Part shown: positions 1 to 11,840 of the stretch, one piece after another
Layout of the letters: the number at the start of each line of letters is the position of its first letter
Numbering within the stretch: position 1 is the first letter of the stretch
Source: Yersinia ruckeri ATCC 29473
Lineage (GTDB): Bacteria; Pseudomonadota; Gammaproteobacteria; Enterobacterales; Enterobacteriaceae
DNA: 64,000 nucleotides
Direction of reading: 5' to 3'
Assembly (NCBI RefSeq): GCF_000754815.1
Contig: NZ_KN150747.1
Location: forward strand, 835,808-899,807
Program-made: the position numbers and the translations under genes
The notes under the pieces: model-generated
What the model was told of the DNA's origin: nothing
The model's database searches: none
What the model saw: only the letters and a program-made list of their open reading frames with translations

Positions 1-244
1 TGATCGCGAGACGCTGATGCCATTATGGCAGCAGCGGGAGACTCTGTTGGCGGACAAAACCTGTCTGGATGTGGCGCAACTACAACGCGTAGACTCTTCC
101 GGCCTGGCCTTGTTGGTCCATTTACGTGAAGAACAGCACCAAAGGGGTAGTGACCTGATTATTTCAGGTGTCAGCGACCGTCTGGCGACGCTGATTACGT
201 TATATAATTTACAGGAAATCATTCCAGTTACGGCGGTGACTTAG
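1..244 (+). CDS. mlaB: MlaB, STAS-domain component of the Mla lipid transport system (5' end outside window)
   Basis: Only the C-terminal part is present. The frame is already open at base 2 and continues upstream, so the internal Met codon at 17 is not the start. The visible protein matches the C-terminal about 80 residues of MlaB, with the STAS core 'VDSSGLALLVHL' carrying the conserved serine region. In E. coli MlaB is the cytoplasmic partner of the MlaFE ABC transporter, which maintains outer-membrane lipid asymmetry. It is normally the last gene of mlaFEDCB, and here too it is followed by a terminator hairpin and then ibaG and murA. Confidence 0.93.
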   Translation, partial: DRETLMPLWQQRETLLADKTCLDVAQLQRVDSSGLALLVHLREEQHQRGSDLIISGVSDRLATLITLYNLQEIIPVTAVT

Positions 245-282
245 CTCACCTTGCTACGATAGTTGCGCATCACGGTATTTTG

Positions 283-319
283 GCCCCTGTACGTAATCAC
301 GACGCAGGGGCTTTTCTTT
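283..319 (+). terminator. Rho-independent terminator after mlaB
   Basis: GCCCCTG (283-289) pairs with CAGGGGC (305-311), followed by a T-rich tail from 312. It lies 38 bases after the mlaB stop and ahead of ibaG, so it probably separates the mla operon from ibaG-murA. Confidence 0.7.
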
Positions 320-390
320 AGTTTAAGAGCTTGCCGTATTCCTCTACTATGTTTGACTGGTTATGATCCTCTGAAAATAGAGCGAATATT

Positions 391-645
391 ATGGAAACGA
401 CCGAAATTAAAGATGTGCTGATGCGAGCATTGGCACTGGATGAAGTACAGGTAACCGGTGATGGTAGCCACTTTCAGGTTATTGCCGTTGGTGAGTTATT
501 TACCGAGATGAGCCGTGTGAAGAAACAACAGACAGTTTATGCGCCATTGATGGAATACATCGCTGATAATCGCATCCATGCTTTATCGATCAAAACTTAT
601 ACGCCCCAAGAGTGGCAGCGAGATCGCAAACTTAACGGTTTTTAA
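391..645 (+). CDS. ibaG: IbaG, BolA-family protein
   Basis: 84 residues, the same length as E. coli IbaG (YrbA) and nearly identical through '[15 protein letters not shown]' and the C-terminal 'RDRKLNGF'. The BolA fold of this family works with monothiol glutaredoxins in Fe-S cluster handling, and E. coli IbaG is linked to acid stress. The ATG at 391 gives the family length. It lies 54 bases upstream of murA on the same strand, the usual enterobacterial pairing, and is likely co-transcribed with it. Confidence 0.95.
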   Translation: METTEIKDVLMRALALDEVQVTGDGSHFQVIAVGELFTEMSRVKKQQTVYAPLMEYIADNRIHALSIKTYTPQEWQRDRKLNGF

Positions 646-1959
<1,314 letters not shown>

Positions 1960-2043
1960 GGCTGTTGCTACGACGGAATAGCTGACTTCGGTTAAACCTG
2001 ACCGCATTTTGATGCGTTCGCATTTTAACCAGCCCGCTCCAAT

Positions 2044-2085
2044 AAAAAGCCAGTCAGGTTCTTTAACCGGCTGGCTTTTTTATTG
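2044..2085. terminator. Bidirectional terminator between murA and degS
   Basis: AAAAAGCCAG (2044-2053) pairs with CTGGCTTTTT (2071-2080), with an inner GGTT/AACC extension. The A run on one side and T run on the other suit termination of both convergent genes. Confidence 0.85.
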
Positions 2086-2103
2086 TAATTTATTTGACGT
2101 TTC

Positions 2104-3180
2104 CTAGCTCTCAGGATACTCGCTAATGGTCACATTCAGGGTTATCTGCTCACCATTACGTAGAATTAATACCGGAATAGTGGTTCCAGGACGAACCTCA
2201 GCCACCTGATCCATTGTTTCCACCGCCGAAACTGCTGGCTTGTTATTAACGCTCAGAATGATATCACCAACCTGAATATTTGCTGCTGCCGCAGGCCCGT
2301 TAGGTGAAATCTGATTGACTTTAATCCCGTGGATACGTTCCAGCGTTTGGGAGTTATTGCGGTTACTAGCATGGAAAGGTGGGTAATCTCCGCCGGTAAT
2401 TCCGATATAACCACGAATGACACGGCCATCACGAATCAGCTTTTCCATCACTTTGGTTGCTAATACGGTAGGAATGGCGAAACCGATACCTTCAGGTGTT
2501 TCACCATTGCTGCTTTTGTCAAAGGATAGTGTATTGATGCCCACTAATTCACCCAGAGAATTGACCAGCGCACCACCAGAGTTTCCCTGATTAATCGAGG
2601 CGTCAGTTTGCAGAAAATTTTGTCGGCCTGAGGCGCTCAAACCGATGCGTCCGGTGGCACTGATGATACCTTGAGTGATGGTCTGGCCTAAATTATAGGG
2701 ATTACCTATCGCCAGCACGACATCACCAATATGAGGAATTCGATGAACATTGATAGGAATGACTGGCAGGTTTCCTGCATCAATTTTCAGTACTGCTAAA
2801 TCGGTCATATTGTCTGAACCGACCAATAACGCCTCCGACACCCGACCATCTTGTAGAGCAACGATAATTTGTTCGGCGTTATTGACCACGTGTTTATTGG
2901 TTAGGATATAACCCTTGTCGCTCATGATGACGCCAGAACCTAGCGTACGAATCTCAAGGCCATCCTGCGCGGTGGCACCCATGCTGCGGTTATACACATT
3001 GACTACGGCAGGTGCGGCTCTACGTACCCCAAGATTATAGCTAACGGGGGCTTCACTATCGGTGCTTGCCGTTTTACCGGCAAACAGGTTGCTGGATGAA
3101 CGCAATACGGGTAATGCGGCCAGTAAAATACCCGCAACAACCAGACCAATAATGATGGATCGCAATAGCTTAATAAACAT
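2104..3180 (-). CDS. degS: DegS, inner-membrane-anchored site-1 protease of the sigma-E pathway
   Basis: 358 residues from the Met that aligns with the E. coli start (MFVKLLRS there, MFIKLLRS here). The frame stays open 22 codons further upstream, but that extension is not family-like. There is an N-terminal membrane anchor (about residues 5-27), then a trypsin-like domain with catalytic His97, Asp127 and Ser201 (in 'NQGNSGGAL'), then one PDZ domain (about 265-350). DegS senses misfolded porin C-termini through the PDZ and cleaves RseA to release sigma-E. It lies 87 bases downstream of degQ on the same strand. No good Shine-Dalgarno is seen ahead of the chosen ATG. Confidence 0.96.
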   Translation of the reverse strand: MFIKLLRSIIIGLVVAGILLAALPVLRSSSNLFAGKTASTDSEAPVSYNLGVRRAAPAVVNVYNRSMGATAQDGLEIRTLGSGVIMSDKGYILTNKHVVNNAEQIIVALQDGRVSEALLVGSDNMTDLAVLKIDAGNLPVIPINVHRIPHIGDVVLAIGNPYNLGQTITQGIISATGRIGLSASGRQNFLQTDASINQGNSGGALVNSLGELVGINTLSFDKSSNGETPEGIGFAIPTVLATKVMEKLIRDGRVIRGYIGITGGDYPPFHASNRNNSQTLERIHGIKVNQISPNGPAAAANIQVGDIILSVNNKPAVSAVETMDQVAEVRPGTTIPVLILRNGEQITLNVTISEYPES

Positions 3181-3267
3181 GAGGTTTAAGACGTGAAAGA
3201 TAGATGATTGGAGAATAGCACGAGTTAAGCGGACACAGCGTTGCACTGTGTCCGATTTTTCTGCAAA

Positions 3268-4641
3268 TTAGCGTAATAGTAGATAAATAGTTTCATTGCC
3301 ACGGATGATATTCAACGCCATGACTGGCGGCTTGGCTTCAAGTGCCTTACGCAGTTGGGTAATATCCTGAATGCGTTGGCGATTGATACCAATAATCACA
3401 TCGTCTTTTTGCAAGCCAGCTTGTGCAGCTGGTGAGCCTTTAGCGACGCTATCGATTTTAACACCTTTGCCTGAGCCTTTAATGTCGGTATTGCTCAGCG
3501 ATGCTCCCTGTAATGATGAAGATAAGGTTTCTGCACTGGTGGAGGTTGGATTACTGTTCTCCAATGTTACCGCTACTTCCAGAGGTTTACCCTCACGTAA
3601 CAAGCCAACTTTAATGGTTTTACCCGGCCCGGTGGTACCGATCTTGGCACGCAGCTCCGCGAAACTGCTAATCGGTTTGCCATCAACGGAAACCAGTACG
3701 TCGCCAGCTTTGATACCCGCTTTCGCTGCCGCAGATTTCGGCATAACTTCACTCACAAAAGCCCCACGTTGTGCGTCGATATTAAAGGCTTTGGCGATAT
3801 CAGCGGTCATTTCACTGCCTTTGATACCCAAGATGCCGCGCTTCACTTCGCCGAACTCAATTAATTGCTGGCTCAGGTTTTGTGCCATATTGCTCGGGAT
3901 AGCAAAGCCGATACCAATATTACCGCCACCTGGAGCCAAAATCGCGGTATTGATGCCAATCAGTTCCCCATTCAGGTTAACCAACGCACCGCCTGAGTTA
4001 CCGCGGTTGATGGAGGCATCGGTCTGAATAAAGTTTTCCAGCCCTTCCAGATTCAGCCCACTACGGCCTAGTGCCGAAATAATGCCGGACGTTGCTGTTT
4101 GTCCTAATCCGAATGGGTTACCTACCGCCACGGCAAAATCACCGACACGCAAATTATCGGAATCGGCGATAGGAATGGCTTTCAGGTTTTTTGCATCGGT
4201 CAACTGCAACAATGCGATATCGGTTTGTTCATCTCGGCCGAGCAGTTTGGCGTCGTATTCACGGCCATCATTTAATTGAACGCGGATTTTGTCAGCATTA
4301 TTGATGACGTGATTATTGGTCAGGACATAGCCTTTTTCCGCATTGATAATGACACCGGAACCCAACCCTTCAAATGGACGGCTGTTCTCTTTGCCCATTG
4401 GGGCATTCGGGCCAAAGAAGAATTTAAATTCTTCAGGCAAACGCTGTTGCTGAGCCTGAGTACCGGTTACATGAACGCTAACAACGGCAGGCAGCACTTT
4501 TTCCAACATAGGTGCCAGACTTGGCAGAGATTGCCCGGCAACGGCCATTGGCAATGGTGCGGCATTGACCGCCGGTGCTACAGCAAGACCAAGACCAACG
4601 CTCATAGCTAGAGCACTAAGAAATAATGACTTTTTTTTCAT
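3268..4641 (-). CDS. degQ: DegQ, periplasmic serine endoprotease
   Basis: 457 residues from 'MKKKSLFLSALAMS', the start that matches E. coli DegQ. A six-codon upstream extension is possible but unlikely. A Sec signal peptide ends near residue 28 (VNA). The protease domain has His111, Asp141 and Ser216 (in 'NRGNSGGALV') and is followed by two PDZ domains (about 260-350 and 375-455). The short Q-linker and length fit DegQ rather than DegP. It degrades or chaperones misfolded periplasmic proteins. It is upstream of degS, the usual pair. Confidence 0.96.
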   Translation of the reverse strand: MKKKSLFLSALAMSVGLGLAVAPAVNAAPLPMAVAGQSLPSLAPMLEKVLPAVVSVHVTGTQAQQQRLPEEFKFFFGPNAPMGKENSRPFEGLGSGVIINAEKGYVLTNNHVINNADKIRVQLNDGREYDAKLLGRDEQTDIALLQLTDAKNLKAIPIADSDNLRVGDFAVAVGNPFGLGQTATSGIISALGRSGLNLEGLENFIQTDASINRGNSGGALVNLNGELIGINTAILAPGGGNIGIGFAIPSNMAQNLSQQLIEFGEVKRGILGIKGSEMTADIAKAFNIDAQRGAFVSEVMPKSAAAKAGIKAGDVLVSVDGKPISSFAELRAKIGTTGPGKTIKVGLLREGKPLEVAVTLENSNPTSTSAETLSSSLQGASLSNTDIKGSGKGVKIDSVAKGSPAAQAGLQKDDVIIGINRQRIQDITQLRKALEAKPPVMALNIIRGNETIYLLLR

Positions 4642-4859
4642 TGGATTAAATTCTCTCAATACCTAACGGTGAATGAATTGATGATATTGCGCCATGGGCC
4701 CCATTGAAAGCTAAGACCGTTGAACAGATAAAAAATTCACTTATTTCAAAAAGCTACTGTTATGGTAAACAGCAGTGACCACGCAATGCTCCATGATATA
4801 GGGATCGGATGGCAGTGATTCAAGGAGTGGGAAGTATAGAACTGTAAAAGAAGGGTAAA

Positions 4860-4899
4860 TTAAAGAAAACCGGATAGCGTAAGTAGGAACGCTATCCGG
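4860..4899 (-). terminator. Terminator after zapG
   Basis: On the minus strand the 10-bp stem CCGGATAGCG/CGCTATCCGG (4870-4879 with 4890-4899) is followed by TTTTCTTTAATTT. It starts 22 bases after the zapG stop. Confidence 0.85.
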
Positions 4900-4920
4900 A
4901 TAAGAGACTGATATATAAAA

Positions 4921-5325
4921 TCAATCTCGGGTTTGATGCTCTGGACGCAATAAACCTGATGCACCATCGGAATAATCACGCGGCGGCATTTTTACCGGTG
5001 CCTGATCGTTATCCGCTTCGGATTCGGTTAAACGGTAGCGGAACGGGTTATCCTGCATTGGCAGGTCAGGCAACAGATTATTCGAGCTTTGCGCCATGTG
5101 CTGATAAAGCTGACGATAATCTCGAGCCATATTATCCAGTAACTCTGCACTACGAGCGAAATGACCCACTAACTCCTGGCGGTATTCTTCCAGCTCAGAT
5201 TTGCTCTTTTCCAGTTCATTTTGCAGCACTTGCTGCTGACGCAATTTACGATTGCCGAAGCGCATGGTTATCGCACCGATGGCGATACCAACAACTAACC
5301 CAATAAGCGCATACTCCCAGGTCAT
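4921..5325 (-). CDS. zapG: ZapG (YhcB), DUF1043 inner-membrane cell-division protein
   Basis: 134 residues. One N-terminal transmembrane helix (about residues 4-22, 'EYALIGLVVGIAIGAITM') is followed by a charged, Gln/Glu-rich coiled coil (about 25-75) and a disordered tail, as in E. coli YhcB. The family is involved in envelope biogenesis and division. It has its own terminator and faces away from zapE, the same arrangement as E. coli yhcB/zapE. Confidence 0.93.
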   Translation of the reverse strand: MTWEYALIGLVVGIAIGAITMRFGNRKLRQQQVLQNELEKSKSELEEYRQELVGHFARSAELLDNMARDYRQLYQHMAQSSNNLLPDLPMQDNPFRYRLTESEADNDQAPVKMPPRDYSDGASGLLRPEHQTRD

Positions 5326-5549
5326 AGTGACTCCTTTTTTGACTTCATTGTTCGGTAGGGCTTTTTCACTTAATAATACCCACTATAACCGTTAACCTTG
5401 TCAGAGTGGAATCCTGATGCAACTTTGCTTATGGTTATCAGGTCTTTTCTGATGCAGTCACCGTCGGTAAATGCGTCGATTACCAGATAAATCAGCATAA
5501 AAGCGCAGCGAAAAACAGATAAATATTTTATCAGGAATTGTTGAAAAAC

Positions 5550-6677
5550 ATGCAACTCAGTACACCTACAGCACGTTATCAGCAGGCTTTAGCCGCTGGA
5601 GAATACCAACCTGATGAAGTTCAACGTCAGGCCGTTGAGCAACTTGATATCATCTATCGGGCGCTTTGTGACCGTGCCACTCAACCAAAACCCACTCCTG
5701 GCTTACGCCACCGGCTGAGCCGATTGCTCGGAAAACCGGTAGGTCAGGCGGCTATACAGCCGGTTCAGGGCTTATATATGTGGGGAGGCGTAGGGCGTGG
5801 AAAAACCTGGTTAATGGATCTTTTCTTCCACAGTTTACCCGGCGAACGCAAGCTCCGACTGCATTTCCATCGTTTTATGTTGCGGGTACATCAAGAGCTA
5901 ACTGAGTTGCAAGGGCATGAAAATCCATTGGAAATCATTGCCGATGGGTTTAAAACGCAAACGGATGTGCTGTGTTTTGACGAATTTTTTGTCTCGGATA
6001 TTACCGATGCCATGTTGTTGGCAACGCTACTCCAAGCCTTGTTTGCTCGTGGAATCACGCTGATTGCCACTTCGAATATCCCGCCGGATAATTTGTATAA
6101 AAACGGTCTGCAACGGGCGCGTTTCTTACCAGCGATTACTTTGATTAATCAATATTGCAACGTGATGAATGTGGACGCCGGTATTGATTATCGGCTACGT
6201 ACTTTAACGCAGGCACATCTCTACATGACGCCGCTAAATCCGCAAAATACATTGCTCATGCAGCAGATGTACATCAAGTTGGCGGGTAAAGAAGGTGAGC
6301 TGGCGCCGGTTCTGGATATCAATCATCGGCCACTTACGGCGATCCGTGCAGCAGATGGCGTTTTGGCGGTAGATTTCTATACCTTATGTGAAGAGGCGCG
6401 CAGCCAATTGGATTACATCGCGTTATCCCGCGAGTATCACAGTGTGCTACTGCACAATGTGCGTTTGATGACGGCAAAGGAAGAGAATGCTGCGCGGCGT
6501 TTTCTGGCGCTGGTTGATGAGTTTTACGAGCACCGGGTGAAGCTGATTATCTCTGCGGAAGTACCAATGTTTGAAATTTATCAAGGAGAACGGCTAAAAT
6601 TTGAGTACCAGCGCTGTTTATCTCGTTTACAGGAGATGCAGAGCGAGGAGTACCTTAAGCTGCCTCATCTGCCTTAA
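5550..6677 (+). CDS. zapE: ZapE (YhcM), AFG1-like cell division ATPase
   Basis: 375 residues from the ATG at 5550, exactly the E. coli length. The frame also offers an in-frame TTG at 5538, but homology starts at 'MQLSTPTARYQ'. Walker A is 'GGVGRGKT' (residues 79-86, Lys85) and Walker B is 'VLCFDEFF' (Asp144, Glu145). The family binds FtsZ and destabilises the Z ring late in constriction, especially under stress. It stands alone between divergent zapG and the rplM leader. Confidence 0.95.
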   Translation: MQLSTPTARYQQALAAGEYQPDEVQRQAVEQLDIIYRALCDRATQPKPTPGLRHRLSRLLGKPVGQAAIQPVQGLYMWGGVGRGKTWLMDLFFHSLPGERKLRLHFHRFMLRVHQELTELQGHENPLEIIADGFKTQTDVLCFDEFFVSDITDAMLLATLLQALFARGITLIATSNIPPDNLYKNGLQRARFLPAITLINQYCNVMNVDAGIDYRLRTLTQAHLYMTPLNPQNTLLMQQMYIKLAGKEGELAPVLDINHRPLTAIRAADGVLAVDFYTLCEEARSQLDYIALSREYHSVLLHNVRLMTAKEENAARRFLALVDEFYEHRVKLIISAEVPMFEIYQGERLKFEYQRCLSRLQEMQSEEYLKLPHLP

Positions 6678-6805
6678 AACGTCAGGTTACAGTATATTGA
6701 CGTCGTTGCTCGCACATTGCTGGTTAAACATGCTATTCTGCGCTAGGGCGATTATTGATCGCCCGATTGAACACCTGTAATTTATGCTTTTCACGCCAAA
6801 AACAG

Positions 6806-6835
6806 TTCGATCTTTGCAGCCGACTTCTCTATAAT
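6806..6835 (+). promoter_or_regulatory. Probable rplM-rpsI promoter
   Basis: A perfect -10 TATAAT lies at 6830-6835, with a weak -35 candidate (TTCGAT, 6806-6811) 18 bases upstream. It is about 170 bases before the rplM start. The position is plausible but the -35 is poor. Confidence 0.5.
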
Positions 6836-6839
6836 CTTG

Positions 6840-7841
<1,002 letters not shown>

Positions 7842-7873
7842 TTTTTTGCCTTTATGGCATCAGATTAATGCTA

Positions 7874-7902
7874 AAAACCCGGTGTTTCACCGGGTTTTTT
7901 TA
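7874..7902 (+). terminator. Terminator after rpsI
   Basis: AACCCGGTG/CACCGGGTT stem with a short loop (7876-7895), followed by a run of seven T. It lies 34 bases after the rpsI stop. Confidence 0.92.
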
Positions 7903-8214
7903 TGCCTGAAAATCAAGCATACCCTTGTCTATTGCCATCTACGTACGGTATAAACTGCGAGTCGTCAGACAAATCACCATGAAATGACGGCAGCATCCCC
8001 ACAAAACAAGCAAAATCTGGTAAACTATCACTCACTTTTGTGCCTGTTCGCCGAGCTGTTGACGTCCGTTTATCTCCCTGGCTGAATGATTATCTCGACC
8101 AAGGCTTATTAACGGCATGTTGGTCGAGACAGTGAACTGGCGGTAAAACTACTCAGGATAGCAGCCTCTGCGTTGGCTATTCGCACTGTTTTCTAGATAA
8201 ACTTGGAGGTTTTC
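7903..8214 (+). promoter_or_regulatory. sspA upstream region with candidate extended -10 promoter
   Basis: 312 bases without a credible gene. TGGTAAACT at 8018-8026 looks like an extended -10 element with no good -35, and a similar sequence precedes sspA in E. coli (recalled, not checked). The region ends in a strong Shine-Dalgarno (GGAGGT, 8205-8210) just ahead of the sspA ATG at 8215. Nothing else is recognised. Confidence 0.4.
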
Positions 8215-8856
8215 ATGGCTGTCGCTGCCAACAAACGTTCGGTAATGACGCTGTTCTCTGGCCCGACCGACATTTTTAGCCATCAAGTACGTATCGTACT
8301 GGCGGAAAAAGGTGTCAGTGTTGAGATTGAGCAGGTTGAGATGGATAACCTGCCGCAGGATCTGATTGACCTCAATCCATACCAGACGGTACCTACACTG
8401 GTTGATCGCGAGCTGACTCTGTATGAGTCCCGTATCATCATGGAATATCTTGATGAACGTTTCCCGCACCCTCCACTGATGCCGGTATACCCTGTTGCTC
8501 GTGGTGAAAGCCGTCTGATGATGCTGCGCATTGAAAAGAACTGGTACTCTCTGATGTACAAGATTGAGCAAAAGAGCGGCCAGGAAGCAGAATCAGCGCG
8601 TCGCCAACTGCGTGAAGAATTGCTGGCTATCGCGCCAATTTTCGCTCAAACCCCGTATTTCATGAGTGAAGAATTTAGTCTGGTAGATTGCTACCTGGCT
8701 CCGTTGCTGTGGCGCTTACCTGAATTGGGTATCGAGTTGACAGGTACCGGTTCTAAAGAGCTGAAAGGCTATATGACCCGCGTGTTTGAACGCGATGCGT
8801 TCTTGGCTTCCCTCACGGAAGCTGAGCGCGAAATGCGTCTGCGCATGCAGGGGTAA
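8215..8856 (+). CDS. sspA: Stringent starvation protein A
   Basis: 213 residues. The ATG at 8215 sits 4 bases after GGAGGT and gives the family start 'MAVAANKRSVMTLFSG'. The fold is glutathione-S-transferase-like: thioredoxin-like N-terminal domain (about 10-88) and helical C-terminal domain. SspA binds RNA polymerase and lowers H-NS levels in stationary phase; in Yersinia it is linked to stress survival. The stop codon overlaps an ATG of sspB's frame, so sspA-sspB form an operon. Confidence 0.97.
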   Translation: MAVAANKRSVMTLFSGPTDIFSHQVRIVLAEKGVSVEIEQVEMDNLPQDLIDLNPYQTVPTLVDRELTLYESRIIMEYLDERFPHPPLMPVYPVARGESRLMMLRIEKNWYSLMYKIEQKSGQEAESARRQLREELLAIAPIFAQTPYFMSEEFSLVDCYLAPLLWRLPELGIELTGTGSKELKGYMTRVFERDAFLASLTEAEREMRLRMQG

Positions 8857-8861
8857 TGGCT

Positions 8862-9371
8862 ATGGAGATGTCTGATATGTCTCCGCGTCGCCCTTACTTG
8901 TTGCGCGCGTTTTACGATTGGCTGATTGATAACGAACTGACGCCCCATTTAGTGGTGGATGTCTCTCTGCCTGATGTGATGGTACCGATGGAGTTTGCCC
9001 GTGATGGTCAGATTGTATTGAATATCGCACCACGTGCAGTGGGTAATCTGGAACTGGGTAATGAAGACGTTCGTTTTAATGCCCGTTTTGGTGGTGTTCC
9101 ACGGCAGGTCGTTGTACCTATGGGGGCTGTTCTGGCGATTTATGCCAGAGAAAACGGTGCCGGGACAATGTTCGAACCTGAAGTGGCATATAACGATGAT
9201 GTTGACGGCGATTTTTCTGAAATGGATGACGCTGGTGAAGCGGTGCCAACAGACAGTTTGGTGCTGGTAACTGACGATTCTTCGGCAAAATCGGATAGCG
9301 ATGGCGGCACTGATGATGAGCCTCCACCGCCTTCCCGCAGTGGCCGACCTGCATTACGGGTTGTGAAATAA
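8862..9371 (+). CDS. sspB: SspB, ClpXP adaptor protein
   Basis: 169 residues from the ATG at 8862. This start is preferred to the one at 8856 because it has AGGGGT 7 bases upstream and the E. coli-length N-terminus before 'SPRRPYLLRAF'. The folded domain that binds ssrA tags covers about residues 8-115. An acidic, Ser/Asp-rich linker follows, then the C-terminal ClpX-docking motif 'RPALRVVK', fully conserved. It delivers ssrA-tagged proteins and the RseA fragment to ClpXP. Confidence 0.97.
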   Translation: MEMSDMSPRRPYLLRAFYDWLIDNELTPHLVVDVSLPDVMVPMEFARDGQIVLNIAPRAVGNLELGNEDVRFNARFGGVPRQVVVPMGAVLAIYARENGAGTMFEPEVAYNDDVDGDFSEMDDAGEAVPTDSLVLVTDDSSAKSDSDGGTDDEPPPPSRSGRPALRVVK

Positions 9372-9398
9372 TATCCATTCATTTGCGTATTATTCTTC

Positions 9399-9427
9399 AG
9401 GGCGGCTTAGGCCGCCCTGGTTGTTTC
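9399..9427 (+). terminator. Terminator after sspB
   Basis: AGGGCGGC (9399-9406), loop TTAG, GCCGCCCT (9411-9418), then GGTTGTTTCTG. It is 27 bases after the sspB stop and may also serve the convergent exported-protein gene. Confidence 0.8.
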
Positions 9428-9445
9428 TGTCGAGCCATCAGGGTA

Positions 9446-9931
9446 TCAGGATAACTTTTTCAGCTCGGCCAGGCAGGTATCTCGTGGACCGGTCATATCG
9501 TTGTTTCTGATTGTCGATAACGTATGCGAGGCTCGTTGTTGGAAGCTGGTTTTTGCTGCGCTATCTGTAGCCTCTGTCGGTGCAGTACAGACATCAGTCA
9601 GGGCTAGCGTTTTACTGTCACTGACGGCTCTTAGCACCGCCGCCGGGTTATAAATCAGGGCGGAAGAAAGTGCTGATTTTATAGATTGAGTAAACTTCTG
9701 ATTCCCGCCATCTGCCAGCTTCGGCGCCATTGCAATCCAATTATCGTCGCCTAGCTTGATATTGTTTTCTACCGCAGCCAATTGCCCCGATTTGGCCAGC
9801 TCTGCAACCACCGCTTTGGCTCCCCGAGCTTCAATATTGTAGCTCACTTCCTGATAGTTTAGAGACATGGCTAGAGAGCTAAAACTGGTGGCGAGTAGAC
9901 CACCGGCAATAAGCAGCAAAGGGGTTTTCAT
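9446..9931 (-). CDS. Unknown exported (periplasmic) protein
   Basis: I do not recognise a named family. From the Met at 9931, with AAGGA 8 bases upstream, the product is 161 residues; an adjacent Met at 9934 is equally possible. It begins with a clear signal peptide ('MKTPLLLIAGGLLATSFSSLA'), so the mature protein should be periplasmic and about 140 residues long. The mature part is Ala-rich with two cysteines far apart (in 'TDVCTAP' and 'RDTCLAEL'), which could form a disulphide. It sits between sspB and gltD, where E. coli K-12 has no counterpart that I recall. Confidence 0.8.
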   Translation of the reverse strand: MKTPLLLIAGGLLATSFSSLAMSLNYQEVSYNIEARGAKAVVAELAKSGQLAAVENNIKLGDDNWIAMAPKLADGGNQKFTQSIKSALSSALIYNPAAVLRAVSDSKTLALTDVCTAPTEATDSAAKTSFQQRASHTLSTIRNNDMTGPRDTCLAELKKLS

Positions 9932-10412
9932 CATTGATTTCCTTATATTCCAAAACACGATGTAACTGATACGCTGATGATATTGCGAGTCCATTACTAT
10001 AGCGCGTCATATATAAAAAGCTGCAAATAAGGGATGATGAGTGTTACAAAATCTGTATTTTCATCATATTTACAGATTAAATTCGGCCTTTATGCTTATC
10101 TCTTATCGTTAGCGGGAAGACACTAAATAAATAGTGCTGTGATGTATCTAATAAGAAAATAGCAAATGGTCAGCAGAAGGTGGGTTGATCTATCTACTTG
10201 AGTATCAAATGGATATCCTGAATAGACTCACGCTAGAGAAAGTTATGTATCGGTGAGTCATAACGATAAATCCACGGCTCGAACCGACAAAAATGTATTG
10301 ATGGTACCTTGACGATCTGCCGGTTTTCACTACTGCGGCGACGGAGTGATTAATCTCAAGGGCTGGATCCTTGGTCATCCAGCCCTTTTATTTGGTCTTG
10401 TCTAGCAAGCTT
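9932..10412. other. Intergenic region upstream of the exported-protein gene, downstream of gltD
   Basis: 481 bases with no credible ORF, AT-rich over 10021-10160. The left part must carry the minus-strand promoter of the exported-protein gene. The right end contains a strong hairpin, listed separately, whose T tail is on the plus strand although no plus-strand gene precedes it. Confidence 0.6.
10358..10395 (+). terminator. Strong intrinsic terminator, plus-strand polarity, no upstream gene
   Basis: AAGGGCTGGAT (10359-10369) pairs with ATCCAGCCCTT (from about 10378), followed by TTTATTTGG on the plus strand. On the minus strand the sequence after the stem is GAGATTAATC, a weak tail, although the hairpin lies about 20 bases after the gltD stop and could still help end that operon. 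The plus-strand polarity suggests an unannotated short transcript ending here. Confidence 0.7.

Positions 10413-11840
<1,428 letters not shown>

Noticed and set aside
2084..2103. A possible longer DegS start and other upstream in-frame extensions (degQ, zapE, rplM, yqjE, yqjC, exuT, sstT, alx, lpoA)
   Set aside because: In each case the family N-terminus, signal peptide or a Shine-Dalgarno pointed to the internal start, so the extensions were trimmed.
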